Below are positions 7,056-14,326 of a DNA stretch of 37,471 bases, one piece after another. This DNA is from Verrucomicrobiaceae bacterium. GTDB lineage: Bacteria > Verrucomicrobiota > Verrucomicrobiia > Verrucomicrobiales > DEV007. How positions within the stretch are numbered: position 1 is the first letter of the stretch; the number at the start of each line of letters is the position of its first letter. Made by a program: the position numbers and the translations under genes. The stretch lies in the NCBI GenBank assembly GCA_009936795.1, contig JAACDM010000462.1, forward strand, positions 1-37,471. Reading direction: 5' to 3'. The notes under the pieces were generated by a model, which had not been told where the DNA came from, made no database searches, and was given only the letters and a program-made list of their open reading frames with translations.

Positions 7056-8870
7056 TCACGGCGCAGAAGTGGCAATCTCAGAAACCTGATCTTCACGAGG
7101 TTCGACCCATCTATCGTGCTCTTTAATCAACTCAATGAGCCGATTTACCGCTTCACCCTGGGGGATATTGAATTTCACCGCCTCTTTGCCCACGTACAGA
7201 TTAATCTTGCCTGGCGCACCTCCCACGTAACCGAAATCTGCATCCGCCATCTCGCCTGGGCCGTTCACGATACATCCCATAATGGCAATGCGCACTCCCT
7301 TCAGGTGCCCCGTAGCCGCGCGAATCTTACCTGTAGTTTCCTGGAGATTAAAAAGGGTCCGACCACAAGATGGACAAGCCACGTAATCCGTCTTGAAAAT
7401 ACGCGCGCCTACCGATTGCAAGATATTGTAGGAGAGCCGCAAAGATTGTCCTGGCGCTTCTTCTCCCTGAACAAGAATCGCATCGCCAATCCCATCTGCG
7501 AGCAACGCACCTAAAACCGCGCTTGCCCCCAAAAGAGTCTTTTCAAAACTCGACTTAGCATCTTGTGAGGGTTGCAACGTGTCCTTTAGAAGAATCGAAT
7601 GCCTAGACTCAAGTTTCGCTGCCAAATACCGATACGCAGAAACCGGAGCCATACCCAAGCCATCAGCAACCGTCACGAGCTGGGAAGATCTACTAGCATT
7701 AACCTCATCAACAGCAGCGCGATCGCGTGGATCAATGGCGATGACATCAGAAGAATCCACCACAAATTCCGGTTTAAAGTCACCTAACTGATCAATCTTG
7801 TGCGCGAGTTGATCCCATTTCTTCTGCGACGTGAAGACGCGGAATGCTTCGCTACCTCCCAAGCCTAAATCATCTGACATCGCGAGTGCCTCCGTGGCTC
7901 GACGGCGATAGTCGAAGAGATCGTATTTGGGTGCGGGCTCCTCCGAAAACACTTCTCGGGGAACCCTCATTCCCTGACACACGTCAATCAAGGCATGCGC
8001 AACGGGAATTTCATGAACTGCGTCCTCCGTGAGAGAGACACGGATCGTGTCTCCCACCCCATCCAAGAGAAGCGAGCCGATTCCGATAGCGCTCTTAATG
8101 CGCCCGTCCTCACCATCACCAGCTTCTGTCACACCCAAGTGTATGGGATAGTTCCATTCATCACCCAACTGACTCAAACGGGCGACGAGCAAACGGTAGG
8201 CCCCGATCATTACCTTGGGGTTACTCGCCTTCATCGAGAAGATGAACTGGTGATAGCCTTCGTCTCGGGCAATGCGAGCAAACTCAAAAGCGCTCTCCAC
8301 CATTCCAAGCGGAGTATCCCCATAGCGGTTCATGATGCGATCACTGAGCGAACCGTGATTCGTTCCAATACGCATAGCTACTCCACGATCCTGACAAATC
8401 TTCACCAGCGGCACAAAGCGTTCTCGAATACGCTCTAACTCTTCCTCATACTGGCTATCCGTGTACTCGCGAATCGCGAACTTCTTACTGTCCGCGTAAT
8501 TGCCGGGATTCACCCGCACCTTCTCCACCCACTTGGCCGCCTCAAGCGCTGCATCCGGCTTGAAATGAATGTCTGCTACCAACGGCACCTGACACCCTCG
8601 ATCCAGTAGGCCTCGTCTGATGTGCTCAAGGTTCTCGGCATACTTTCGCGTCTGTGCCGTCACACGAACAATCTCGCAACCAGCCTCCGCCAATCCTAAG
8701 GCTTCATTGACGCAAGACTCGGTATCCCGCGTATCTGAGGTTAGCATGGATTGCACCCGAATTGGATTCCCTCCACCAATCCCGACATCACCCACCCGCA
8801 CCTCACGGGTTTCCCGACGTGCGTAGCGGTAGAGGCTTTCGCAATACTGAAGAGATGCTGGGTCAGCCAT
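7056..8870 (-). CDS. ispG: 4-hydroxy-3-methylbut-2-enyl diphosphate synthase, long form
   Basis: IspG (GcpE) reductively opens MEcPP to HMBPP in the non-mevalonate isoprenoid pathway, using a [4Fe-4S] cluster. The 604-residue product is the long type with an inserted central domain, as in chlamydiae, plants and PVC bacteria. The N-terminal barrel carries IRVQSMLTSDTRDT and VADIHF. The C-terminal cluster ligands are CPSC near 499-502 and the Cys near 533 in IMGCIVNGPGEMADADFG. ATG 8870 is chosen because GGAAGAG lies just before it and the sequence from there matches the family. The open frame runs upstream to 9182 but would overlap the divergent trkA. ispE is also in this window, about 4.6 kb past the ispG/trkA junction. 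Confidence 0.95.
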   Translation of the reverse strand: MADPASLQYCESLYRYARRETREVRVGDVGIGGGNPIRVQSMLTSDTRDTESCVNEALGLAEAGCEIVRVTAQTRKYAENLEHIRRGLLDRGCQVPLVADIHFKPDAALEAAKWVEKVRVNPGNYADSKKFAIREYTDSQYEEELERIRERFVPLVKICQDRGVAMRIGTNHGSLSDRIMNRYGDTPLGMVESAFEFARIARDEGYHQFIFSMKASNPKVMIGAYRLLVARLSQLGDEWNYPIHLGVTEAGDGEDGRIKSAIGIGSLLLDGVGDTIRVSLTEDAVHEIPVAHALIDVCQGMRVPREVFSEEPAPKYDLFDYRRRATEALAMSDDLGLGGSEAFRVFTSQKKWDQLAHKIDQLGDFKPEFVVDSSDVIAIDPRDRAAVDEVNASRSSQLVTVADGLGMAPVSAYRYLAAKLESRHSILLKDTLQPSQDAKSSFEKTLLGASAVLGALLADGIGDAILVQGEEAPGQSLRLSYNILQSVGARIFKTDYVACPSCGRTLFNLQETTGKIRAATGHLKGVRIAIMGCIVNGPGEMADADFGYVGGAPGKINLYVGKEAVKFNIPQGEAVNRLIELIKEHDRWVEPREDQVSEIATSAP

Positions 8871-9014
8871 AATCTCTTCCCCCATACACAGAACACCGCG
8901 AAACGCCAGTGATACTGGAGTATCAAGACCGCGCGAGCCGGGCATTCTTTCGTAGACAGGTCGGCGAAGCTTTTCCAGGGTGGCAGTGGCGACCGACGGT
9001 GGCCTCAGCATGAT

Positions 9015-10370
9015 ATGAAGATCCATCTTATCGGGGCAGGCGAAGTCGGGCGACACATGGCATTCCGGCTCAGTGGTGATGGGCACGATATCGTCCTGAT
9101 TGAAAAGGATGAGTCCCGAGCGCGTGAGCTGGAAGACCAGCTGGATGCCAAGGTCATGGTCGGTGACGGTTGTTCGCCACATTTCCTAGCCGAGTCTGGC
9201 GTGGGCGAATGCGAACTCTTTCTTGCCCTAACGAGCTGCAACAACGCCAATCTCGTTAGCAGCTCGATGGCGAAACAGTTAGGGGCACGTAAGACGATCT
9301 GTCGTCTTCACCCAGGTTTGCAACGGGAAGCCTGGATGTTCGATTTTAAGAAAGAATTCCACGTCGACTATCTGTTCAGCTCAGAACGCCTCTCAGCAAT
9401 CGAGTTAGCAAAGTTTATCTGCAACCCCGCTAGTGTGGTCGTCGAGGAGATCGCACGTGGCAAGATCGAGCTGCAACAGCTCGAAGTGGACCCGAAGAGC
9501 CAAAACGTGGGCAAGACCCTGCTCGATCTACAGGCTCCAAATCGGGTCCGTATCGCTGCAATCACCCGTGATGGGCAGAGTTTCGTGCCGAATGCCGAGT
9601 CCCTAATTCAAGTGAACGATAGGCTTACCATCTTTGGAGATCCTCGAAAGCTTCGCTCCCTAACAAGTCAGCTACAACCCGATCGCGTAGAACCCAGCGA
9701 GCAGAATGTGGTCATCTTTGGAGGTGGCGAGTATGGCTATTCCTTGGCACAGATGCTAGAAAGCTGGAACACCCGTACGAGAATCTTGGAGAGAGACAGA
9801 GCCCGCGCCCAAGTTCTGGCAGAAAGCCTAGAAAAGACAAAGGTGATCAATGTAGACGCCACCTCCATCCTCGAACTTCGTGAGGAACAGGTTGGTGAAG
9901 CCGATTTCTTTGTAGCCGCCAGCGGCAATGACGAAGACAACGTCATGACGTGCCTCCAAGCGCACAACCTGGGCGCAAAGCACTGCCTCACCCTAATTCA
10001 TCGAGCCGACTATGCCGATGCCATCAGCGCCAACGGTGAGCACCTCGGCATCATGGCCGCGGTAAGCCCCCGCGAAGCCACCAGAATCGACCTCATGAGG
10101 TTTGTGACGTCTGACCGGTTCCATCTCTTTAAACAGCTTGATGAAGGGGAGATCATCGAAATGGCTATTCCCGAGAATGCCTTCGTCGTGGGCAAGCGGG
10201 TACAGGAAATCAGTTGGCCAGCCAGCGCTGTTCTCGTCGCTCTGATCAATGGGGACAGAGCCATTGTCCCTGGTGCAGAAGACGTGCTCGAGGCCGGGCA
10301 GAACCTTTACGCCATGGTGGCACCTGAGTCCCGGAAACAGCTCATCAAGTTGATTACCAAGAAAGCTTAA
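9015..10370 (+). CDS. trkA: Trk-type potassium uptake regulator TrkA
   Basis: A 451-residue cytosolic regulatory subunit that gates a TrkH/TrkG K+ channel. It has the duplicated layout of TrkA: an N-terminal RCK/Rossmann half starting HLIGAGEVGRHMA, a RCK_C part (VGKTLLDL), then a second Rossmann half starting VVIFGGGEYGYSLAQ near residue 230 and a second RCK_C (VGKRVQEISWP). The length is typical. No trkH gene is next to it, so the membrane partner must lie elsewhere. It is divergent from ispG, with about 144 nt between the chosen starts. Its stop overlaps the convergent Dabb gene by 4 nt. Confidence 0.9.
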   Translation: MKIHLIGAGEVGRHMAFRLSGDGHDIVLIEKDESRARELEDQLDAKVMVGDGCSPHFLAESGVGECELFLALTSCNNANLVSSSMAKQLGARKTICRLHPGLQREAWMFDFKKEFHVDYLFSSERLSAIELAKFICNPASVVVEEIARGKIELQQLEVDPKSQNVGKTLLDLQAPNRVRIAAITRDGQSFVPNAESLIQVNDRLTIFGDPRKLRSLTSQLQPDRVEPSEQNVVIFGGGEYGYSLAQMLESWNTRTRILERDRARAQVLAESLEKTKVINVDATSILELREEQVGEADFFVAASGNDEDNVMTCLQAHNLGAKHCLTLIHRADYADAISANGEHLGIMAAVSPREATRIDLMRFVTSDRFHLFKQLDEGEIIEMAIPENAFVVGKRVQEISWPASAVLVALINGDRAIVPGAEDVLEAGQNLYAMVAPESRKQLIKLITKKA

Positions 10371-10657
10371 ATATCGAAATCGAGCGCCTTCCGATCCTTC
10401 GTGAAGGGTTTGATGACCGAATCCAGGTAAGCAACGTGCAGCGGATCCACCCGATAAGCTTCGAGTGCCTCCATGGATTCGAGTTCTACCGACAGGAAGA
10501 ATGGCCACTCGTCATCGGGCACCGCATTTCTCCCTGCCTGAACACGACTGACGTGGGAAATGGCGCCGAGCTGGCTACGGGTCGTTTCGATAATCTCGCC
10601 TAGCTTGGCATCATCGACCTCTGGATTCAGCTTGAAGAAGACAAGATGGAGAATCAT
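10367..10657 (-). CDS. Dabb (stress-responsive A/B barrel) protein
   Basis: A 96-residue ferredoxin-like dimeric barrel protein. The start MILHLVFFKLNPEVD, the middle NAVPDDEWPFFLSVELES and the C-terminal Y-x-x-H-x-x-Y-L pattern in YRVDPLHVAYLDSV are typical of the Dabb family. Members have diverse or unknown roles (small-molecule binding, sometimes cyclase-like). It lies 32 nt downstream of nuoA on the same strand and may be co-transcribed, but no functional link is evident. Confidence 0.85.
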   Translation of the reverse strand: MILHLVFFKLNPEVDDAKLGEIIETTRSQLGAISHVSRVQAGRNAVPDDEWPFFLSVELESMEALEAYRVDPLHVAYLDSVIKPFTKDRKALDFDI

Positions 10658-10689
10658 AATTTAAGCTTGGTCTGCCCCACAATCGCCGC

Positions 10690-11067
10690 CTAATCACTCC
10701 ACCGCAGAGCGCCTTTCTTCAGCGCGTAAAGATAGGCGACAAAGAGAATGCCAACGAAACTGAGCGCACTCCAGAAGGCAATCGTCACGCCGTCACGAAC
10801 GACGAGTTCCTGAAAGGTGACCGCCCAGGGGTACATAAAGACCACCTCAATATCAAAGATGACGAATAGCATCGCCACGAGGTAGAACTTGACGCTGAAT
10901 CGAGGCTGGGTCTCGCCAATCGGAAGCATGCCGCACTCATAGGCGGAATCTTTCACCTCCGAGCGCTGGGCGCTCTTTCCAAGAACGACACTGATCAGCA
11001 GGGTGACGGCAGCAAAGCCACCCGCGATGAGGATCTGAATGAGAATGGGCAAGTAATCGGAACTCAT
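10690..11067 (-). CDS. nuoA: NADH-quinone oxidoreductase subunit A
   Basis: A 125-residue membrane subunit of respiratory complex I, with three transmembrane helices. It shows the diagnostic YECGMLP motif with its conserved Cys, RFSVKFYLVAMLFVIFDIE, and VVFMYPWAV. NuoA sits at the junction of the peripheral and membrane arms near the quinone site. Its length is normal. Unusually, no nuoB or other complex I gene follows; the next gene is the Dabb protein. The rest of the complex must be encoded elsewhere. A 48-nt inverted-repeat structure lies 16 nt upstream of the start. Confidence 0.95.
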   Translation of the reverse strand: MSSDYLPILIQILIAGGFAAVTLLISVVLGKSAQRSEVKDSAYECGMLPIGETQPRFSVKFYLVAMLFVIFDIEVVFMYPWAVTFQELVVRDGVTIAFWSALSFVGILFVAYLYALKKGALRWSD

Positions 11068-11082
11068 GGCCTGAAATGGAAA

Positions 11083-11130
11083 GCACTTAATCCCGGGATT
11101 TCCGTTACCGGAGATCTCGAGATTAAGTGC
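11083..11130. other. Nested palindrome upstream of nuoA
   Basis: GCACTTAATC (11083-11092) and GATTAAGTGC (11121-11130) are perfect 10-nt arms. Inside them is a second small hairpin (TCCG-TTAC-CGGA). On the minus strand it lies between the 11247-11597 gene and nuoA, so it may be the terminator of the former or a leader structure of the latter. The U-run after it is short. Confidence 0.5.
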
Positions 11131-11246
11131 TGTTAAGAGGTAATCACCTTTCCGTCAACCAACGAAGGTCGACAGATCAGCGGCTGCGAGTCGCGATGGA
11201 GGGAGGAACGATTCGGAGCGTTGTTTGGGGAAGGAAGAAGGGACGC

Positions 11247-11597
11247 TTAGGAAGCGGCCTTCTGCTGCGCAGCTGCCTGCTCTGCTTGCATCTTCTCAGC
11301 TTGCGCTGCTAAGTACTCACTAGAAGCTTCATGAATCCGGTCTGTACCACGGTACTTTCGACCTTCCTTCTCAACGAGGCCACGGGTGACCAAGTTTTGA
11401 AGCTTTTCATATGCTCGCAGGCGCAGCATTTCTTCGCCTCCGCTGACGGCGTTCTTCTCTTTGAGGTTCTCATACACGGACTCAAAGAGCCCGTTGAATG
11501 GCAGAAACTCCTTCTCGACCTTCATCACATTGACGATTTCATCAGTAACGTGGTCAGGAATGCGGCGAGAGAAACGTGTTCTTCGTGTTGTAGCCAT
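11247..11597 (-). CDS. Small conserved unknown, helical, possible winged-helix fold
   Basis: Not recognised by name. The 116-residue protein starts with a very basic tail (ATTRRTRFSRRIPDHV). A middle section, about residues 25-90, looks like a small helical/winged-helix unit (FESVYENLKEK, RAYEKLQNLVTRGLVEKEG, KYRGTDRI). The C-terminus is Ala/Gln-rich and helical (EYLAAQAEKMQAEQAAAQ). The pattern 'LVTRGLVEKEGRKY' resembles a wing in regulatory proteins, so DNA or RNA binding is possible but unproven. It has no signal peptide. It is monocistronic, facing nuoA across 179 nt. Confidence 0.65.
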   Translation of the reverse strand: MATTRRTRFSRRIPDHVTDEIVNVMKVEKEFLPFNGLFESVYENLKEKNAVSGGEEMLRLRAYEKLQNLVTRGLVEKEGRKYRGTDRIHEASSEYLAAQAEKMQAEQAAAQQKAAS

Positions 11598-12344
11598 AGG
11601 ACCGTCAGTATACCACGTCTTAAGACTTAAAGCGAATGGTTTTAGCCCCTCGCCCCCCCGAGAGACGTTTCAGTTTCTCAAAAATTCGCACATCCGCGAA
11701 TCATATGTGGGTCTCTCGCCAAGCCCCTCAGCAAACACTGTATACCCTGAAATCTCAATCCGCCCCTCGTCTAGGCGGGATCCCGATGACCCTGAGCCAG
11801 AGGTTGGCCCCCATTCAGGGCTAATCCACAGCCGACAGAACCTCTTGGGCTAAGCATGGTTATCAGCGCTCGTATCCTGAAACTCAGCGCCCCCAATCAT
11901 CACAGGTCACTTAAGAATCGAGAAACACTTAGATAAATCCTGGCCAATCAGTTATTTAAGATAAATAAATATTTTAAAACTTCTAAGTTTTCCCTTAACT
12001 GTCTGGAGCGCTCTTAATGGAGATATCCCACGAATAGTAAACCAATCAAAACCAACCTTCGGCAGAACACCTAATATTTTAAGCTTGATTTATCGTTGAT
12101 TTAACATATTTATTAAAAATAACCATAATCACCAAATCGAGAACATCACTCCACTCCTGATTTCTTCTCAATTTAGACTAGACCAAATCAAAAGTGAGAC
12201 GCAGAATAAAAACGCCATCGGATAGAAAAGATTTACAAATTATCAATCATCTCAATCATAACCATTACTAAAAACTTAGTTGAAATAAGTTATGCACATG
12301 GCTTATGACAAACGTTGAATTTTAGAGGCTGAATCAAATACAGT
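11598..12344. other. 747-nt gene-free region: hairpin-rich left half, AT-rich right half
   Basis: No convincing gene on either strand. From about 11640 to 11850 the sequence is GC-rich and structured: CGAGAGAC (11659-11666) pairs with GTCTCTCG (11711-11718) and encloses ATTCGC-ACATCC-GCGAAT (11684-11701). The minus strand nearby (AGCCCTGAATGGGGG and CTCAGGGTCATCGGGATCCC) resembles the dispersed non-coding repeats seen in planctomycete and verrucomicrobial genomes, or an sRNA. From about 11930 on it is AT-rich, with a MarR-type palindrome close to marR. Confidence 0.45.
12273..12291. promoter_or_regulatory. Candidate MarR operator
   Basis: AACTTA and TAAGTT are perfect inverted arms around a 7-nt spacer, centred about 63 nt upstream of the marR start. 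MarR dimers bind palindromes of about this length at their own promoters. The surrounding AT-rich sequence would suit a promoter, but I cannot place -35/-10 boxes with confidence. Confidence 0.4.
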
Positions 12345-12821
12345 ATGTCTACACAGGTCCTCACAGACGAGCAGGAAGCCGTGCGCCGCGACGCAGGCAA
12401 GCTTGCCGATTTCATTATGTTCACCCAGCGTTCCTTCCTGCTCAATCTTTCGAAGGAACTCAACAAGGGGAGCGTTTCTTTCGCTCAGTTCTTCCTCCTC
12501 GGCTATCTTGCCAACGAGGACTACCTGACGATGACAAGCATCTCCAAGAAGATGGGTCACTCCACCGCAGCAGCCACAGGCTTGGTGGATCGCCTTGAAA
12601 AGCTTGGCTATGTCCAACGCCTCCACGCCTCTGATGACCGTCGTAAGGTCATGGTCCAGATCACCCGCAAGGGCATCGATCTCGTTGAGCGGATGCGAGA
12701 AGACATCGTCGGTAATCTTGTCGACTTGATGTCCGGGCTCGACCAGACTGAAACGCGCAGCTTCATCGACACCTACGGAAAGCTCTCAGATTCGTTTGCC
12801 GGCCTCGGCGCCGCACGCTAG
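12345..12821 (+). CDS. MarR-family transcriptional regulator
   Basis: A 158-residue winged-helix regulator. The DNA-binding core spans roughly residues 45-115: FAQFFLLGYLA, then LTMTSISKKMGHSTAAATGLVDRLEKLGYVQR (cut here for description; recognition helix around STAAATGLVDRLEK), and the wing ASDDRRKVMVQIT with the conserved D-x-R. The terminal helices form the dimer interface. MarR proteins usually repress their own operon and release DNA on binding a small aromatic or thiol-reactive ligand. Here the next genes, 14 nt downstream, are pgeF, ispE and an acyltransferase, so it may control cell-envelope or isoprenoid functions; that is inference. A 19-nt palindrome upstream could be its operator. 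Confidence 0.85.
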   Translation: MSTQVLTDEQEAVRRDAGKLADFIMFTQRSFLLNLSKELNKGSVSFAQFFLLGYLANEDYLTMTSISKKMGHSTAAATGLVDRLEKLGYVQRLHASDDRRKVMVQITRKGIDLVERMREDIVGNLVDLMSGLDQTETRSFIDTYGKLSDSFAGLGAAR

Positions 12822-12835
12822 TTGAGCGTGTCCGC

Positions 12836-13519
12836 ATGCAACCAGGTCAGTCGCAAACTTATCTAAAACACGAATCACTGAGCGCATGTGCCGATCTGGC
12901 ACATGCGTTTTTGTGTCGGGACACCACGGTCGATGTAGACGTCCCCAAGGACGAAGCCGTTCAGCGACTTGCCCCTTTCTACCAACACGAGGTCGAGCGT
13001 CAGGGATTCTCGTGGACCCAACTCCAGACTGCCGAGCAAACCCATGGCAGTGCCCTGGCGATCGTCGAACGGTCTTTAGGTGGTCTCCGGCCATTACCCA
13101 CCGTCGACGGGCTGCTGACAAACCATCCTGGCGTGCTCCTCGGTATCATGACAGCCGACTGCTGCGCTGTCTCTATCGTGGACCCCGTCAAACGCGCCAT
13201 TGCGCTCGTACATTCGGGCAAGCGTGGAACAGAAAGCAACATCTCCAGCCGAGCGATCACTCAGCTCCGCGACGCATTTGGCTCCTCTGCCGCAGATCTC
13301 GTCGTTCAACTCAGCCCCTGCATTCGACCACCCCATTACGAGGTCGACATCGCAAAAACGATTCGTGAGCAGGCAGCTGCGGCGGGCGTGCCGGAAGGGC
13401 AGATTCATGATGAGGGCTACTGCACGGCGAGCGATGAAGAGAGATTCTACTCGTATCGGCGCGAGAAAGGCTTCACAGGACGCCACCTCGCTCTGCTAGG
13501 CTACCCTGCGCACGCATGA
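12836..13519 (+). CDS. pgeF: PgeF/YfiH-type (laccase-domain) purine nucleoside or peptidoglycan-editing protein
   Basis: A 227-residue single-domain protein of the YfiH/PgeF (Cu-oxidase_4) family. Members act as peptidoglycan-editing factor and as zinc-dependent purine nucleoside phosphorylase/adenosine deaminase. Metal-site residues are visible: H in AEQTHGS, Cys in MTADCCAVS, His in ALVHSGKRGTES. The usual HAGWRG is here HSGKRG, so the pocket is altered although the catalytic His is kept. It is somewhat shorter than the typical 240-260. It shares the ATGA stop/start overlap with ispE, so the two are translationally coupled. The family is sure; the exact activity is not. Confidence 0.8.
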   Translation: MQPGQSQTYLKHESLSACADLAHAFLCRDTTVDVDVPKDEAVQRLAPFYQHEVERQGFSWTQLQTAEQTHGSALAIVERSLGGLRPLPTVDGLLTNHPGVLLGIMTADCCAVSIVDPVKRAIALVHSGKRGTESNISSRAITQLRDAFGSSAADLVVQLSPCIRPPHYEVDIAKTIREQAAAAGVPEGQIHDEGYCTASDEERFYSYRREKGFTGRHLALLGYPAHA

Positions 13520-14325
13520 TCGGACTTTCCGCTACCGCCAAGATTAACCTCAACCTACGCATTCTAGGAAAGCGTAAAGACGGCTTCCATGATTTGGAAA
13601 CACTCATGACGTGTGTGGATCTAGCGGACACTCTAACCGTCTCCAAGGCCGGCACCTTACGGTTCACCTGCTCGCGCCCGGACCTGGAAACGGAGGACAA
13701 CCTTGTCATACAGGCTGTGCGTTTACTAGAAAAAGAGGTAACTAGCGACTTACCGGTAAGCATTCACCTTGAGAAACGCACACCCTCCGGCGCTGGACTC
13801 GGCGGCGGAAGTAGTGATGCTGCCGCCACCTTCAAAGCAGTGCGAGAACTCTACCAACTGGACGTCTCCAACCAACGCCTAGAGGCGCTCGCCGCAGACC
13901 TGGGATCGGACATCCCCTTCTTCATTACAGGAGGCACCGCCTTGTGTCGGGGACGCGGAGAACGACTCGAACCAATTGAGTTTCCCTGGAAACTCAATCT
14001 CATGCTCTTGAGGCACCCCTTAGAAATCCCAACTCCGTGGGCTTACAAACACTGGGCGAGTTCCAAAGAAATACCCGGACTTCCATATAGGGCTCAAACG
14101 ATGCCCTGGGGTGAGATCATCAATGATTTGGAACGTCCCGCTTTCGCCAAGTACCTCATTCTGGGTGACACCAAACGCTGGCTGCTCGATCAGCCTGAAG
14201 TCGAAGCCGCTGCCATGACCGGCTCGGGCTCGGCTCTCTTCGCCATTCTTAAGGACGGTGTTGATCGCCAGGAACTCGCTAAAAGAGCAAAGGAACACTA
14301 CGGGGAAAGCCTTTGGACATTCTAA
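13516..14325 (+). CDS. ispE: 4-diphosphocytidyl-2-C-methyl-D-erythritol kinase
   Basis: IspE phosphorylates CDP-ME in the fourth step of the MEP isoprenoid pathway. The 269-residue protein belongs to the GHMP kinases. It begins with ATAKINLNLRILGKRKDGFH (substrate-binding Lys/Asn), has the ATP-binding loop TPSGAGLGGGSSDAAATF near residue 95, and the third motif MTGSGSALFAI near residue 235. The length is slightly short but complete. It overlaps pgeF by 4 nt and ends 1 nt before the acyltransferase ATG, so it sits in the middle of an apparent marR-pgeF-ispE-acyltransferase operon. Confidence 0.95.
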   Translation: MIGLSATAKINLNLRILGKRKDGFHDLETLMTCVDLADTLTVSKAGTLRFTCSRPDLETEDNLVIQAVRLLEKEVTSDLPVSIHLEKRTPSGAGLGGGSSDAAATFKAVRELYQLDVSNQRLEALAADLGSDIPFFITGGTALCRGRGERLEPIEFPWKLNLMLLRHPLEIPTPWAYKHWASSKEIPGLPYRAQTMPWGEIINDLERPAFAKYLILGDTKRWLLDQPEVEAAAMTGSGSALFAILKDGVDRQELAKRAKEHYGESLWTF

Positions 14326-14326
14326 C

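Noticed and set aside
11640-11890. A tmRNA, 6S or RNase P RNA gene on the minus strand
   Set aside because: A GGGGGCG start-like stretch exists, but there is no T-loop GTTCRA, no CCA end, and no RNase P or SRP core motif, so no named RNA could be supported.
11930-12340. Replication origin (AT-rich stretch with TTATGCACA at 12290-12298 and TAATCCACA near 11822)
   Set aside because: Only two imperfect DnaA-box-like sequences, and no dnaA, dnaN or gidA genes nearby.
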